From JAHECE01 sp963780675 (lineage in GTDB: Bacteria; Actinomycetota; Actinomycetes; Actinomycetales; JAHECE01): a DNA stretch of 64,000 nt. Of this stretch, positions 54,749 through 63,732 are shown in pieces. The stretch's first letter is position 1. The number at the start of each line of letters is the position of its first letter. The stretch covers positions 124,001-188,000 of the forward strand of contig CAWACR010000009.1 in NCBI GenBank assembly GCA_963780675.1, written 5' to 3'. Both the position numbers and the translations under genes were made by a program. Under the pieces are notes generated by a model that saw only the letters and a program-made list of their open reading frames with translations, was not told the origin of the DNA and searched no databases.

Positions 54749-56308
54749 ATGACGATTCGGCACAACTGGCGAGCGATCTCCGAATGGCGAGCGTTCACCG
54801 AGCGGGTCACTCCCGACCACACCCGCCGCGCCACGTTGATGTTCGCCGACCCGCCTCCTCCGGCGCTCCCGCCGCTGGAATCGGTCAAGCACAAGCCCGT
54901 CCTGCCGACCGGCGCGGACGACTCCCCCTACCCGTGGGAGAACCTCACCTTCGAGGGTGGCGGCGCGAAGGGTTACGCCTACATCGGCGCGGTCCAGGCC
55001 CTCGAGAAGGCGGGGATCTATCCGTCACAGGTCCGTCGCGTGGCCGGGACGAGCGTCGGCAGCATGCTGGCGATGTTCGCCGCCGTGGGAGCCTCGAGCG
55101 AGGACATGGCCCGGCGGGTGCCGACCGACCTCCAGTCGCTGGTGATGGACGGCGGCGGCGGCAAGGTCGGCTCGATGGTCCGAACCGCGATCGCCCGCGG
55201 CATGCACCCGGGACGGCGCAGCTTCGACTTCCTCGGGGAGGTGCTCGAGGACTACACCGGGAGTGCCGACGTCACCTTCCAGCAGCTCCTCGAGCGGTGC
55301 GGCCGGGAGCTGTGCGTGCCGGTCACGAACGTCACCCGCATGATGACCGAGTACTGCCACCCGAAAACGACCCCGCACATGCCCGTCCGCGTCGCGGTGC
55401 GCATGTCGATGTCGCTCCCCGTGCTGCTCCAGCCCGTGCTGCTCACGAAGTCGCCGGACGACGTGAACCTCGACGACGCCGAGGTCTACGTCGACGGCGG
55501 CGTGCTGTGCAACAACCCGAGCCACGCCTTCGACGGCTGGTGGCTCTCGCTCGACCCCGACGACGCGTTCCTGCGCCGCATCCTCGACCTGGACCACGCC
55601 GCCGAGTACTACAGCCGGTCCGTGCGGTTCCACCCCGAGAACCCCAAGACGCTCGCCTTCACGCTCTTCTCCTCCGACGAGGCCGACGTCACCCGCGAGT
55701 GGGTCCGCCCCGGTGGCGGCCCGCCTCCGCGTCCCGACACGCCGGCGAGGGCGCGTTTCGAGGAGGACGAGCGAAAGAGCGCCTCGCAGCAGCAGATCCC
55801 GAAGCCGCTCCAGCGGCTCCTGGCTGCCCTCAAGGAGATCGACGTGAACGAGGACGGCACGATCTCCGAGGCCGAGCTCGACGCCGCGGTCGAGTCGGGC
55901 GACGTCTCCTCGGTGGAGCTCCTGAGCGTCTTCGGCACCACCTCGATCTCGGAGATCTTCGCGACCCTCAACAAGAACGCGGACGGCTACATCGACTTCG
56001 GCGAGGTGGTCGCCTTCATCGAGTCGATCGGTGGAGACCTCACGACCCACCTCGTCGGGTTCCCGGCCCGCCCGCCCAGGAGCATCACGGGGTTCGCGGC
56101 GAACATCTTCGACGCCGTGAGCCGTGACCTCACCCGCGCCACCTACACGTCCGCCGACCGGATGCGCACCGTCCCCATCTGCACGGACTACGTGACCACG
56201 CAGTCCTTCGACCTCACCCCGCCCGACTTCGAGTTCCTCGTGGAGTCGGCCAGGAGGAGCACCCGGGCGTACCTCCTCGACTTCGACAAGGCGCGCACCG
56301 CTCAGTAG
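54749..56308 (+). CDS. Patatin-like phospholipase with two EF-hands
   Basis: Probable Ca-responsive lipid acyl hydrolase, 519 residues. Patatin domain (~65-270): oxyanion FEGGGAKGYAYIG, nucleophile AGTSVGSML (GxSxG), catalytic Asp in YVDGGVLCNNP. A C-terminal pair of EF-hands at ~350-420: DVNEDGTISEAELDAA and NKNADGYIDFGEVVAFIE, with correct D/N-x-D/N-x-D/G ligands. Patatins with EF-hands are unusual in bacteria. No signal peptide, so cytosolic or membrane-peripheral. ATG at 54749 with GGGAG upstream. Its 3' end overlaps the convergent CPBP gene by 7 bp. Confidence 0.88.
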   Translation: MTIRHNWRAISEWRAFTERVTPDHTRRATLMFADPPPPALPPLESVKHKPVLPTGADDSPYPWENLTFEGGGAKGYAYIGAVQALEKAGIYPSQVRRVAGTSVGSMLAMFAAVGASSEDMARRVPTDLQSLVMDGGGGKVGSMVRTAIARGMHPGRRSFDFLGEVLEDYTGSADVTFQQLLERCGRELCVPVTNVTRMMTEYCHPKTTPHMPVRVAVRMSMSLPVLLQPVLLTKSPDDVNLDDAEVYVDGGVLCNNPSHAFDGWWLSLDPDDAFLRRILDLDHAAEYYSRSVRFHPENPKTLAFTLFSSDEADVTREWVRPGGGPPPRPDTPARARFEEDERKSASQQQIPKPLQRLLAALKEIDVNEDGTISEAELDAAVESGDVSSVELLSVFGTTSISEIFATLNKNADGYIDFGEVVAFIESIGGDLTTHLVGFPARPPRSITGFAANIFDAVSRDLTRATYTSADRMRTVPICTDYVTTQSFDLTPPDFEFLVESARRSTRAYLLDFDKARTAQ

Positions 56309-57126
56309 AAGAAGATCGGGATCCAGTCCGGGTTGTGCGCGTGCACGATCGCGAGGAACACGATCGCGTCGAACAGCAGGTGCACCAGAAGGACGTACCC
56401 GAGCGAGTGCGTGCGGTCGAACAGGAACCCCTGGAGCAGGGCGAAGGGCGCCGTGAGGAGCGGCCCCCACGACCGGTAGCCGAGTTCCCAGAGGAACGAG
56501 ACGAAGATCGTCGCCTGCAGGAGGTTCGCCTGCCAGAGCGGGAAGTGCCGGCGCAGGAGCGCGAAGCACGTGCAGATGAAGAACAGCTCGTCCCACGTGC
56601 CCACCGCAGTGACGCCGACGAAGAAGCGCGCGAGCTCGTCCGGCGCGCTCACCGCGGGCCAGTTGGCGTAGGCCCCGGACCGGATGAAGTAGAACGGCAG
56701 GATCAGCCACCCGAGGACCGGCACGAGCACCAGGTAGGCCTTCTCGAGCGGCGTCCACTTCTGCCCCGAGCGCCAGGGGAACCGGATGGCCCGCCGGCGG
56801 TAGACGAACCGGTCGAGGAGGAACGGCACGGCGACCGCGAGCGCCAGCACCGTCCCGATGGTGAGGAACCGGTCCCAGTCGAGGTCCGCCTCCACCGACG
56901 TCGTACTGACGATGGCGACGCCGACGGCGATCAGCGTCAGGTCCTTGCCGAGGCCCCGCTCGACGGCGAAGGCCGCAGCCACGGACGCGACCAGCACCAG
57001 GTGCCCCACGCCGCCCATCTGAAAGCCGAAGAGCAGGAGGGCCGCCAGCGACACACCGGCCGCCGGGAGCAGGGACCACGAGAACCGCGCGGGGGCGCCG
57101 GCGGAGGGCGAGTCCGTCGTCGGCAT
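56302..57126 (-). CDS. CPBP-family intramembrane protein
   Basis: 274 residues with seven to eight membrane helices. The C-terminal CPBP region has TAVGTWDELFFICTCFALLRRHF, FVSFLWELGYRSW and LVHLLFDAIVFLAIV. The usual EExxxR is WDELFF here, so one of the two catalytic Glu is Asp and activity is doubtful. ATG at 57126; the frame upstream is also open into the iminopeptidase gene with no stop codon. It converges on the patatin gene. Confidence 0.8.
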   Translation of the reverse strand: MPTTDSPSAGAPARFSWSLLPAAGVSLAALLLFGFQMGGVGHLVLVASVAAAFAVERGLGKDLTLIAVGVAIVSTTSVEADLDWDRFLTIGTVLALAVAVPFLLDRFVYRRRAIRFPWRSGQKWTPLEKAYLVLVPVLGWLILPFYFIRSGAYANWPAVSAPDELARFFVGVTAVGTWDELFFICTCFALLRRHFPLWQANLLQATIFVSFLWELGYRSWGPLLTAPFALLQGFLFDRTHSLGYVLLVHLLFDAIVFLAIVHAHNPDWIPIFFY

Positions 57127-57161
57127 CACCACAGGATGCCAGGGCCATGCCCCCTGCCCGC

Positions 57162-57262
57162 GAGGTGGTGATTCGACGCGAGGTCGGTGATTCGACGCGA
57201 GGTCGGTGATTCGAGCCCGCGACCTCACACCGAACCACCGACCTCGGCGGGTGGTCGCGGGC
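57162..57262. repeat. 19-bp tandem repeats with interleaved inverted repeats
   Basis: GAGGTCGGTGATTCGACGC occurs at 57180-57198, one base shorter at 57162-57179, and partially at 57199-57214. The last copy forms a 14/15 inverted match with 57231-57245, and GCCCGCGACC (57215-57224) pairs perfectly with 57253-57262. The array sits between the iminopeptidase and the CPBP gene. Its unit is not a multiple of three. Confidence 0.75.
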
Positions 57263-57264
57263 TG

Positions 57265-58188
57265 ACCCGCCTCATGGCCGGCGTCGTCGAGCACCACGAG
57301 ACGGCTGGCCGGCCACGCGCGGTGCAGGCGCCAGGCGGTGTCGAGCGGGCTGGAGACGTCGAGCCGGCCGTGCACCAGGACGGCACGGAGGTGCGCGATG
57401 CGCGGCATCCCGTCGAGCAGCCGGCCCTCCTCGAGGAAGCAGCCGTTGCCCCAGTAGTGCGTGACGAGGCGGGCGAAGCGCAGTCGGAACTCCGCGTCGT
57501 CGTACCGCGGGTCCGGGGACCACCCCGGGGCGAGCGAGACGTGCGTGTCCTCCCACGCGCACCACGCGCGGGCGGCGCGCTCGCGGACGTCCGGGTCGCC
57601 GTCGGCCAGGAGGCGCGAGTAGGCGTCGGCCAGGTTGCCGCCCCTGTCGCCGTCGGGCACCCCGCTGACGAACCGCTCCCACTCACGCGGGAAGACCCGT
57701 CCCACATCGCGGGTGATCCACTCGATCTCCCGCCGGGTGCCGGCGGTGACGGCGCCGAGCACCATCGCCGAGACCCGGTCGGGGTGCGCCTGGGCGTAGG
57801 CGAGGGCGAGCGTCACGCCCCACGAAACACCGACCACGACCCACCGCCCGACCCCGAGGGACTCCCGCAGGCGCTCGATGTCGGCGAGGAGGTGCGCCGT
57901 CGTATTCGTGGAGAGGTCGACGTCGGGTTCGCTCGCGAGCGGGCGGCTGCGCCCTGACCCGCGCTGGTCGAAGAGGACGGCGCGGTACGAGCGCGGGTCG
58001 AAGAGGCGGCGCGCGCCGGGGCCGCACCCGGTCCCGGGGCCGCCGTGCAGGAAGAGCGCCGGGATGCCGGCCGGGTCGCCGACGGTCTCCCAGTAGACCT
58101 GCTGACCGTCGCCGACGTCGAGCAGGCCGCTCTCGAGCGGCTCGACCGCCGGGTAGGGCTCGCGCACCACCGCAGTATCGACCGTCAT
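57265..58188 (-). CDS. pip: Proline iminopeptidase (alpha/beta hydrolase), no own stop codon
   Basis: Cleaves N-terminal proline, ~308 residues. FLHGGPGTGCGP is the oxyanion motif, FDQRGSGRS follows, VVVGVSWGVTLALAYA holds the nucleophile Ser (usually GGSWG), HGRLDVSSPLDTAW the Asp and DDAGHEAG the His. After the His no stop occurs: the frame continues through the 19-bp repeats into the CPBP protein and ends at 56302 (628 codons in all). Either an indel or repeat change removed the stop, or the two are fused. ATG at 58188. Confidence 0.88.
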
Positions 58189-58307
58189 CCGGCTGACGGG
58201 CGACGACGACGCCGCCCCGGACCTCGAAAAGGGGACCACCGGCCGTTGACCGCGGTGAGGGGCGGTGGTATTCCGGAAGGGTGCAATGAGGCACGGGAGG
58301 CGTCGCC

Positions 58308-59063
58308 ATGAGGCCACGAGTCGTTCGTCACCTGACAGTCCTGGTCGCCGCGATCCTCGCCTTCGTCAGCCTCGCGGTGGCGCCGCCGGCGCACGCAGCG
58401 ACGGCGTCCGAGATCGCCGAGGCGCAGACGATCCTCACGAAGTTCGCCATCCCCACCGGCCCGATCGACGGCATCTGGGGCGCGCAGACCGCCCAGGGCA
58501 TGTGCACCTTCCGCCAGATCGCCGGCCTGGGCGCCTCCCGCGGAGGCATCACCGCGGGAGACCTCACCCAGCTCCGGGCGTACAACGCCTCGTACGGCTC
58601 GCTCAGCGCGATCCCCGCCCCGAGCCGCAACGGGCGCAGCACATATCTCCTGGCAACCAGGACCTGTCAGACGATGCTCTACGTCCGAGGCGGCGCGTAC
58701 GTGCGCGCCATGCGCATCTCGACCGGGAAGCCCGGCTACGGCACCCCTGTCGGCAACTACTTCCTCGGCGCCACCCGGCCCGGCTGGAGCTGCAGCACGC
58801 TCTACCCGGAGTCCTGCTACTACCGGAGCCAGGGGATGAACGCCCTCTACTCGACCAAGGGCGTGGCCTACTCGAGGTACGGCAACATGTACAACAAGCG
58901 CGTCATCACCGGCGCGTACATGCTGCACGGCTCCACCTCGGTCCCCACGTACCCCGCGAGCCACGGCTGCGTCCGGGTGAGCGTCGCCAACTCCGACTGG
59001 CTCTACCGGAACGTCTCGAACAGCGGGGGAGGCGTGTACCTCTCGATCATCGGGACCTACTGA
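58308..59063 (+). CDS. L,D-transpeptidase with peptidoglycan-binding-like domain
   Basis: Secreted cell-wall cross-linking enzyme, 251 residues. Signal peptide (AAILAFVSLAVAPPAHA) then a PG_binding_1-like helix bundle (AQTILTKFAIPTGPIDGIWG) and a YkuD domain ending in MLHGSTSVPTYPASHGCVRVS, with catalytic Cys in SHGCVR. ATG at 58308 has GGGAGGCG upstream. Confidence 0.92.
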   Translation: MRPRVVRHLTVLVAAILAFVSLAVAPPAHAATASEIAEAQTILTKFAIPTGPIDGIWGAQTAQGMCTFRQIAGLGASRGGITAGDLTQLRAYNASYGSLSAIPAPSRNGRSTYLLATRTCQTMLYVRGGAYVRAMRISTGKPGYGTPVGNYFLGATRPGWSCSTLYPESCYYRSQGMNALYSTKGVAYSRYGNMYNKRVITGAYMLHGSTSVPTYPASHGCVRVSVANSDWLYRNVSNSGGGVYLSIIGTY

Positions 59064-59135
59064 CGCGCCCCCGTTCGGGCGTCTTCGCCCACTCGAGCCT
59101 CCCCGCTCGACGCGCCCCGGTGCCAGGATCGGACC

Positions 59136-59558
59136 ATGACGTCGCGTGTGACGCCGTGCCCTCGGTGCGGCACGAAGAACCGCGTCCCCGCCGTCGCCGC
59201 CGGCGCCCCCCGGTGCGCCTCCTGCAAGGCGCCACTGCCGTGGATCGCCGACGCCGACGACGCCGACCTGGCCGCCGCCCTCGACACCCGGCACCTGGTC
59301 CTCGTCGACCTGTGGGCGCCCTGGTGCGGGCCGTGCCGGATGGTCGCGCCGGTGCTCGAGCGGCTCGCCGCGCGCTACGCCGGGCGCGTCAAGGTGGTCA
59401 AGGTCAACGTGGACCACAACCCCGCCGCGGCGGCCCGCTTCGGCGCCCAGAGCATCCCCACCCTCGCGCTGGTCCGGGACGGGGCGACTGTCAACCGCCT
59501 CATCGGCGCCCAGCCCGAGCACGTCATCGCCCAGGCCATCGACCGCGCCCTCGCGTGA
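59136..59558 (+). CDS. Thioredoxin with N-terminal zinc ribbon (Trx2-like)
   Basis: 140 residues. CPRCG...CASCK zinc ribbon at the N-terminus, then a thioredoxin fold with WAPWCGPCRMVAP and cis-Pro IPTLALV. Such proteins are active disulfide reductases, sometimes stress-induced. ATG at 59136. Confidence 0.93.
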   Translation: MTSRVTPCPRCGTKNRVPAVAAGAPRCASCKAPLPWIADADDADLAAALDTRHLVLVDLWAPWCGPCRMVAPVLERLAARYAGRVKVVKVNVDHNPAAAARFGAQSIPTLALVRDGATVNRLIGAQPEHVIAQAIDRALA

Positions 59559-59607
59559 CCCTGGCGGGCCGACGACGGCGCCCGCCAGGTCGTGGGTCCG
59601 GCGCCAC

Positions 59608-60516
59608 CTACGCCCGGATCTGCGTCCCGGCCGTCCCGTCGACCATCCCCCCGATGTCCGCCAGCGCCCCGATCGCCGCGAGCCCACCCGTCGCCTCGAC
59701 GAACTCGATCGCGGCGTCGACCTTCGGCCCCATCGAGCCGGCGGCGAACGTGTACCTCCGCAGCTCGGCCGCGGTCGCCGTCGCGAGCTCCCGCGCCGCC
59801 GGCGTCCCCCTGTCGAGGACCACGCCGGTGACGTCGGTCGCCATGACGAGCAGGTCGGCGCGCAGCCCACGCGCCAGGACCGCCGAGGCGAGGTCCTTGT
59901 CCACCACGGCCTCCACGCCGATCAACTCGCCGGTGCCGGGCCTGAACGCCGTCGGGATTCCTCCGCCCCCGGCGCAGATGACCACGCACCCACCGGCGAG
60001 GAGCATCTCGATCGCCGCGATCTCGACGATCTGCAGCGGCCGGGGCGAAGGCACCACGCGCCGGAAGGACTCACCGTCCCGCCGGATCGCCCACCCGTTC
60101 TCGGCCGCCAGGCGCCGCGCCGACGGCTCGTCGTAGACCGGGCCGACGAACTTGGTCGGGTCAGCGAACGCCGGGTCGTCGAGCGACACCTCGGTCATGG
60201 TGAGGATGGTCGCCACATGCTTCTCGACCGGCACGAGGTTCCCGATCTCCTGCTCGATGAGGTACCCGATCATCCCCTCCGTCTCGGCGCCAAGGATGTC
60301 CAGTGGGTACGCCTCGACGTCCGCGAGCGCCTGGGCCTGCAGTGCGAGGAGCCCCACCTGGGGCCCGTTGCCGTGGGAGACGACGAGTTCGTGCTCGGCC
60401 GCCAGCGGGGCGAGCGCCGCCGCGGCCACCCGGACGTTCGCGCGCTGGACGGCCGCCGTCATCGCCTCGCCGCGGCGCAGCAGGGCGTTGCCCCCGAGCG
60501 CGACGACGATCCGCAT
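59608..60516 (-). CDS. arcC: Carbamate kinase
   Basis: Converts carbamoyl phosphate and ADP to ATP, or the reverse. 302 residues: VVALGGNALLRRGE, VVSHGNGPQVGLLALQ, EKHVATILTM and VVICAGGGGIPT, then DKDLASAVLARGL and AAGSMGPKVDAAIEFV. No arcA/arcB lies in the window. ATG at 60516 has GGAGGGGGATCG upstream. Confidence 0.95.
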   Translation of the reverse strand: MRIVVALGGNALLRRGEAMTAAVQRANVRVAAAALAPLAAEHELVVSHGNGPQVGLLALQAQALADVEAYPLDILGAETEGMIGYLIEQEIGNLVPVEKHVATILTMTEVSLDDPAFADPTKFVGPVYDEPSARRLAAENGWAIRRDGESFRRVVPSPRPLQIVEIAAIEMLLAGGCVVICAGGGGIPTAFRPGTGELIGVEAVVDKDLASAVLARGLRADLLVMATDVTGVVLDRGTPAARELATATAAELRRYTFAAGSMGPKVDAAIEFVEATGGLAAIGALADIGGMVDGTAGTQIRA

Positions 60517-60552
60517 CGATCCCCCTCCAGATTCGGCGAGGCCGGCCCGCCC

Positions 60553-62391
60553 TTACCGCACCCGCCACACGTGCGCGGCCGGGCCTGACGCCGGGAGCTG
60601 CCAGGTGCCGTCGTCGGCCTTCGCGGGCGCCGCCCCGACCAGGACCTCCGCCTCGTCGAACCACCACCCCGGCAGCGCGACCGCCGTGTGGCCCGCCCGC
60701 GCGACGTGCACGAGGACCCGCTCCGCGCCGTCGGGCGCCTCGCGCTCGAAGGTCAGGGCGTCGTCGGAGACGGCCAGCCAGCGCATGCCGCCCACGCGCA
60801 GCGCCTCGGAGCCGGCCCGGACCGCAGCGAGCCTGCGGTGCGCCCCGAGGACCCGCTCGTCCCACGCCTCCGGGCGACCCCACGGCATGGCGATGCGGCC
60901 CTCCTCGCCGTTGCCACCGCCCGCGCCGGTCTCCGCGCCCGCGAACACCATCGTGCCGCCGGGCAGGGTGAAGAGCAGGGCGAGGCCGGCCTCGTAGCGG
61001 TCGACGTCGTCGCCCACGATCGTCATGAAGCGCGGGGTGTCGTGGGAGTCGAGCTTGTTCATCCCCGCGAGCAGCGAGCGGAACGGCATGCTCGCGGTCA
61101 CCTCGCGGATCGAGGCGACGACGGCGCCCCCCGCGAACGCCGGCACGCCGTAGACCGTGGGGATGCCGAGGTAGTTCCGGTCCGTGAGCGCGTCCGGCCG
61201 GTGCTGCGCCAGCCAGGTCCAGACCGGCCGGGTGAAGCCCGCGTAGTTCATCGTTCCGTGCCAGCCGGCGCCCATGAGGTCGGGGCTCGCGTTGTGACCG
61301 TGCTCCGCGATCAGCCAGGCCTCGGGCTTGACCTCGCGCATCGTGGCGCGGATCTCCGCCGCGACGCTGTGGGCCTCGTCGACGTCCCGGTAGCGCCCGG
61401 TCATGTTCGCGACGTCGATCCGCCAGCCGTCCAGGTCGAACGGCGGCGATAGCCAGCGCCCGACGACGGAGCCCGGGCCGCGGAGGAAGACGTCCCGGAG
61501 CGGCCCGCTGCGCCAGTCCAGCTTGGGGAGCGTGGGCACGTCGAGCCAGCCCACGTAGTCGTCGGGGTGGTTCCGGAAGTAGTAGTACGTGGCCTCGGGT
61601 GCCGCGGCGTCGGCCTGGGCGCGGCGGAACCACTCGTGCAGGTTGCCGGTGTGGTTGGTCGTGAGGTCGCCGATCACCTTGAGGCCCCGGGCGTGGGCCG
61701 CCTCGACGAGCCTGATCAGGGCGGCCTCCCCGCCCAGGAGCGGGTCCACCTCGGCGAACGACGACGCGTCGTAGCGGTGCGCGGAGCCCGCGGGGAACAC
61801 GGGGGTCAGGTAGAGCACGTCCACGGACAGCTCCGCGAGGTGGTCGAGGTGCTCGATCACGCCGTCGAGGTCCCCGCCGTAGAGCTGGAAGGAGTAGTCG
61901 CCGCGCGGCCTCCCGACAGGCTCGACCCACGCGGAGCGGACCGCCCACCCGGGCGTCTCACGCCCCTGCGCCGCCGCCGACCGCGCGAAGCGGTCCGGGA
62001 AGACCTGGTAGACGTTCGCGCCGAGGGTCCATCCGGGTGGGGCGGGGTGGGCGGACAAGAGGAAGTCGGCGTCGTCGCGCACGTCGCGTCCCCGGTGCCA
62101 ACCGGTGCCGTTGACCCAGCCGTAGCCGGCCTCGCCGTCGACGTAGAAGCGGTAGGACGTGATCGGGTTGTGGCACTCGACGTCGGCGGCCCACCAGGTC
62201 TCGTGGGCATCCTCGGCCTCGCGCACCATCGTGGTGAAGGCGGGCTCGGCATCCTTGATGACCCGGACATGGGCGTGGCCGATGCCGAGGCCCGCCGGGA
62301 CGCGGAGGCGGACCCGGACGGTGTCCCCGAGCGCCGGGCTCTGGGTCGAGACGTAGCGCAGAGACCCGTCGTGGTGGGGCTGCAGGATCAT
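60553..62391 (-). CDS. GH13 alpha-glycosidase (maltodextrin glucosidase/neopullulanase-like)
   Basis: Hydrolyses alpha-glucans, 612 residues. An N-terminal beta domain precedes the barrel. VYQVFPDRFARS and LYLTPVFPAGSAHRYD are region I-type motifs, FDLDGWRIDVANM the nucleophile Asp, AWLIAEHGHN the general acid Glu and NKLDSHDTPRF the third Asp. No signal peptide. ATG at 62391 has GGAGCG upstream; 36 nt upstream of arcC on the same strand. Confidence 0.9.
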   Translation of the reverse strand: MILQPHHDGSLRYVSTQSPALGDTVRVRLRVPAGLGIGHAHVRVIKDAEPAFTTMVREAEDAHETWWAADVECHNPITSYRFYVDGEAGYGWVNGTGWHRGRDVRDDADFLLSAHPAPPGWTLGANVYQVFPDRFARSAAAQGRETPGWAVRSAWVEPVGRPRGDYSFQLYGGDLDGVIEHLDHLAELSVDVLYLTPVFPAGSAHRYDASSFAEVDPLLGGEAALIRLVEAAHARGLKVIGDLTTNHTGNLHEWFRRAQADAAAPEATYYYFRNHPDDYVGWLDVPTLPKLDWRSGPLRDVFLRGPGSVVGRWLSPPFDLDGWRIDVANMTGRYRDVDEAHSVAAEIRATMREVKPEAWLIAEHGHNASPDLMGAGWHGTMNYAGFTRPVWTWLAQHRPDALTDRNYLGIPTVYGVPAFAGGAVVASIREVTASMPFRSLLAGMNKLDSHDTPRFMTIVGDDVDRYEAGLALLFTLPGGTMVFAGAETGAGGGNGEEGRIAMPWGRPEAWDERVLGAHRRLAAVRAGSEALRVGGMRWLAVSDDALTFEREAPDGAERVLVHVARAGHTAVALPGWWFDEAEVLVGAAPAKADDGTWQLPASGPAAHVWRVR

Positions 62392-62490
62392 GACGCTCCT
62401 TCGGGTCGACGCGGCCCGCCCAGGATGTCACCCACCCCGCGGCCCCCACACCCCCTTCCGCGGAGCGACGTGGGGCGCGACGATGGGGGC

Positions 62491-63717
62491 GTGACGGAGG
62501 CCGAGTCGGGGCGGGAGCCGGTGGTCGAGAGGGTTTGCGCCGCGCTGGCGAGGCTCGACGCCGCCTCGCACCTCGGCGCCGCCGTCGCCCGGGACGACGG
62601 CGCTGCTCTCCTCGCCGCCGGCGCGCTCGACGCCGGATCCCGGGCCACCGACCCCACGCCCCGGCCGCTGCGGGGCGTCGCCCTCACGGTCAAGGACTGG
62701 ATCGACGTCGCCGGGCTCCCCTGCGAGGGCCAGGCCTCGCGGCGCACGGGTCGCGTCCCGCCCCGCGACGCGACCGCCGTCGCGCGGCTGCGTGCGGCGG
62801 GCGCCGTCGTCGTCGCGAAGACGCAACCCGGGCAGGAGCACCCCGTCCACGGAACCTGCCTGCACTCCCTCGACCCGGCCCGATCCCCCGGCGGTTCCTC
62901 CACCGGCGACGCCGTGCTCCTCGCGGCGGGCGCTTCCGACCTCGCGCTCGGCAGCGACTCCGGTGGCAGCATCCGGCTCCCGGCGGCGTGGTGCGGCGTC
63001 GCCGGCCTCAAGCCGACGTTCGGGCTGGTGCCGGACACCGGGCACGTGCCCGTCCTCGGCGCGCACCGGGACGGGCGGACCGTGATCGGGCCGCTGGCGC
63101 GCTGCGTCGCGGACCTCACCACCGCGCTCCGGGCGATCGCAGGCCCCGACGGCGAGGACCCGGCCTGCCCGCCGGTCCCGCTCGGCGACCCGGCCGGCGT
63201 CCGCCGCGAGGGTCTGCGGGTCGCCGTCGTCCGGGGCGAGGGAGCCCTCCGCCCGGCGGCCTCGACCCTGGCCGCGGTCGAGCGTGCCGTCGCCGCCCTC
63301 GTGGCGCAGGGCGCCGTCGTCGTCGACGACGCCCTCCCGGCGCACCTCGAGGAGTCCCTCGACATCACGGTCCACTACTGGGAGCGGGAGTCGCTCGCCG
63401 GGAAGGACGTCGAGCGCCACCTGCGCGCCTGGGACCGGTTCGACCGGCGCCTCACGCGCGCCGCGGCCGCGTTCGACGTGGTGCTCGGCCCGACCGTGGC
63501 GGACGTCGCGCCCCCGCGTCGCGACCTCACCCGCGAGGACTACGTCTTCACCCTGCCGTGGAGCCTCACCGGGTGGCCGGCGGTGAGCGTGCCGTTCGGG
63601 TACGACGCGCCCACCGGGTTGCCGCTCGCCGTCCAGGTCGCGGCGCCGCGCTGGCAGGACCACCTCGCGCTCGCCGTCGCCGGCCGGCTCGAGGCCGACG
63701 CCGCGGCCCGCGGCTGA
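62491..63717 (+). CDS. Amidase signature family protein
   Basis: Ser-cisSer-Lys hydrolase, 408 residues. Lys in LTVKDWID, cis-Ser in SPGGSSTG and nucleophile Ser in GSDSGGSIRLPA. Substrate unknown. GTG at 62491 is the first start after the divergent GH13 promoter region; the C-terminus ends 15 nt before the next gene. Confidence 0.9.
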   Translation: MTEAESGREPVVERVCAALARLDAASHLGAAVARDDGAALLAAGALDAGSRATDPTPRPLRGVALTVKDWIDVAGLPCEGQASRRTGRVPPRDATAVARLRAAGAVVVAKTQPGQEHPVHGTCLHSLDPARSPGGSSTGDAVLLAAGASDLALGSDSGGSIRLPAAWCGVAGLKPTFGLVPDTGHVPVLGAHRDGRTVIGPLARCVADLTTALRAIAGPDGEDPACPPVPLGDPAGVRREGLRVAVVRGEGALRPAASTLAAVERAVAALVAQGAVVVDDALPAHLEESLDITVHYWERESLAGKDVERHLRAWDRFDRRLTRAAAAFDVVLGPTVADVAPPRRDLTREDYVFTLPWSLTGWPAVSVPFGYDAPTGLPLAVQVAAPRWQDHLALAVAGRLEADAAARG

Positions 63718-63732
63718 CCGGAAGGACCGCAC

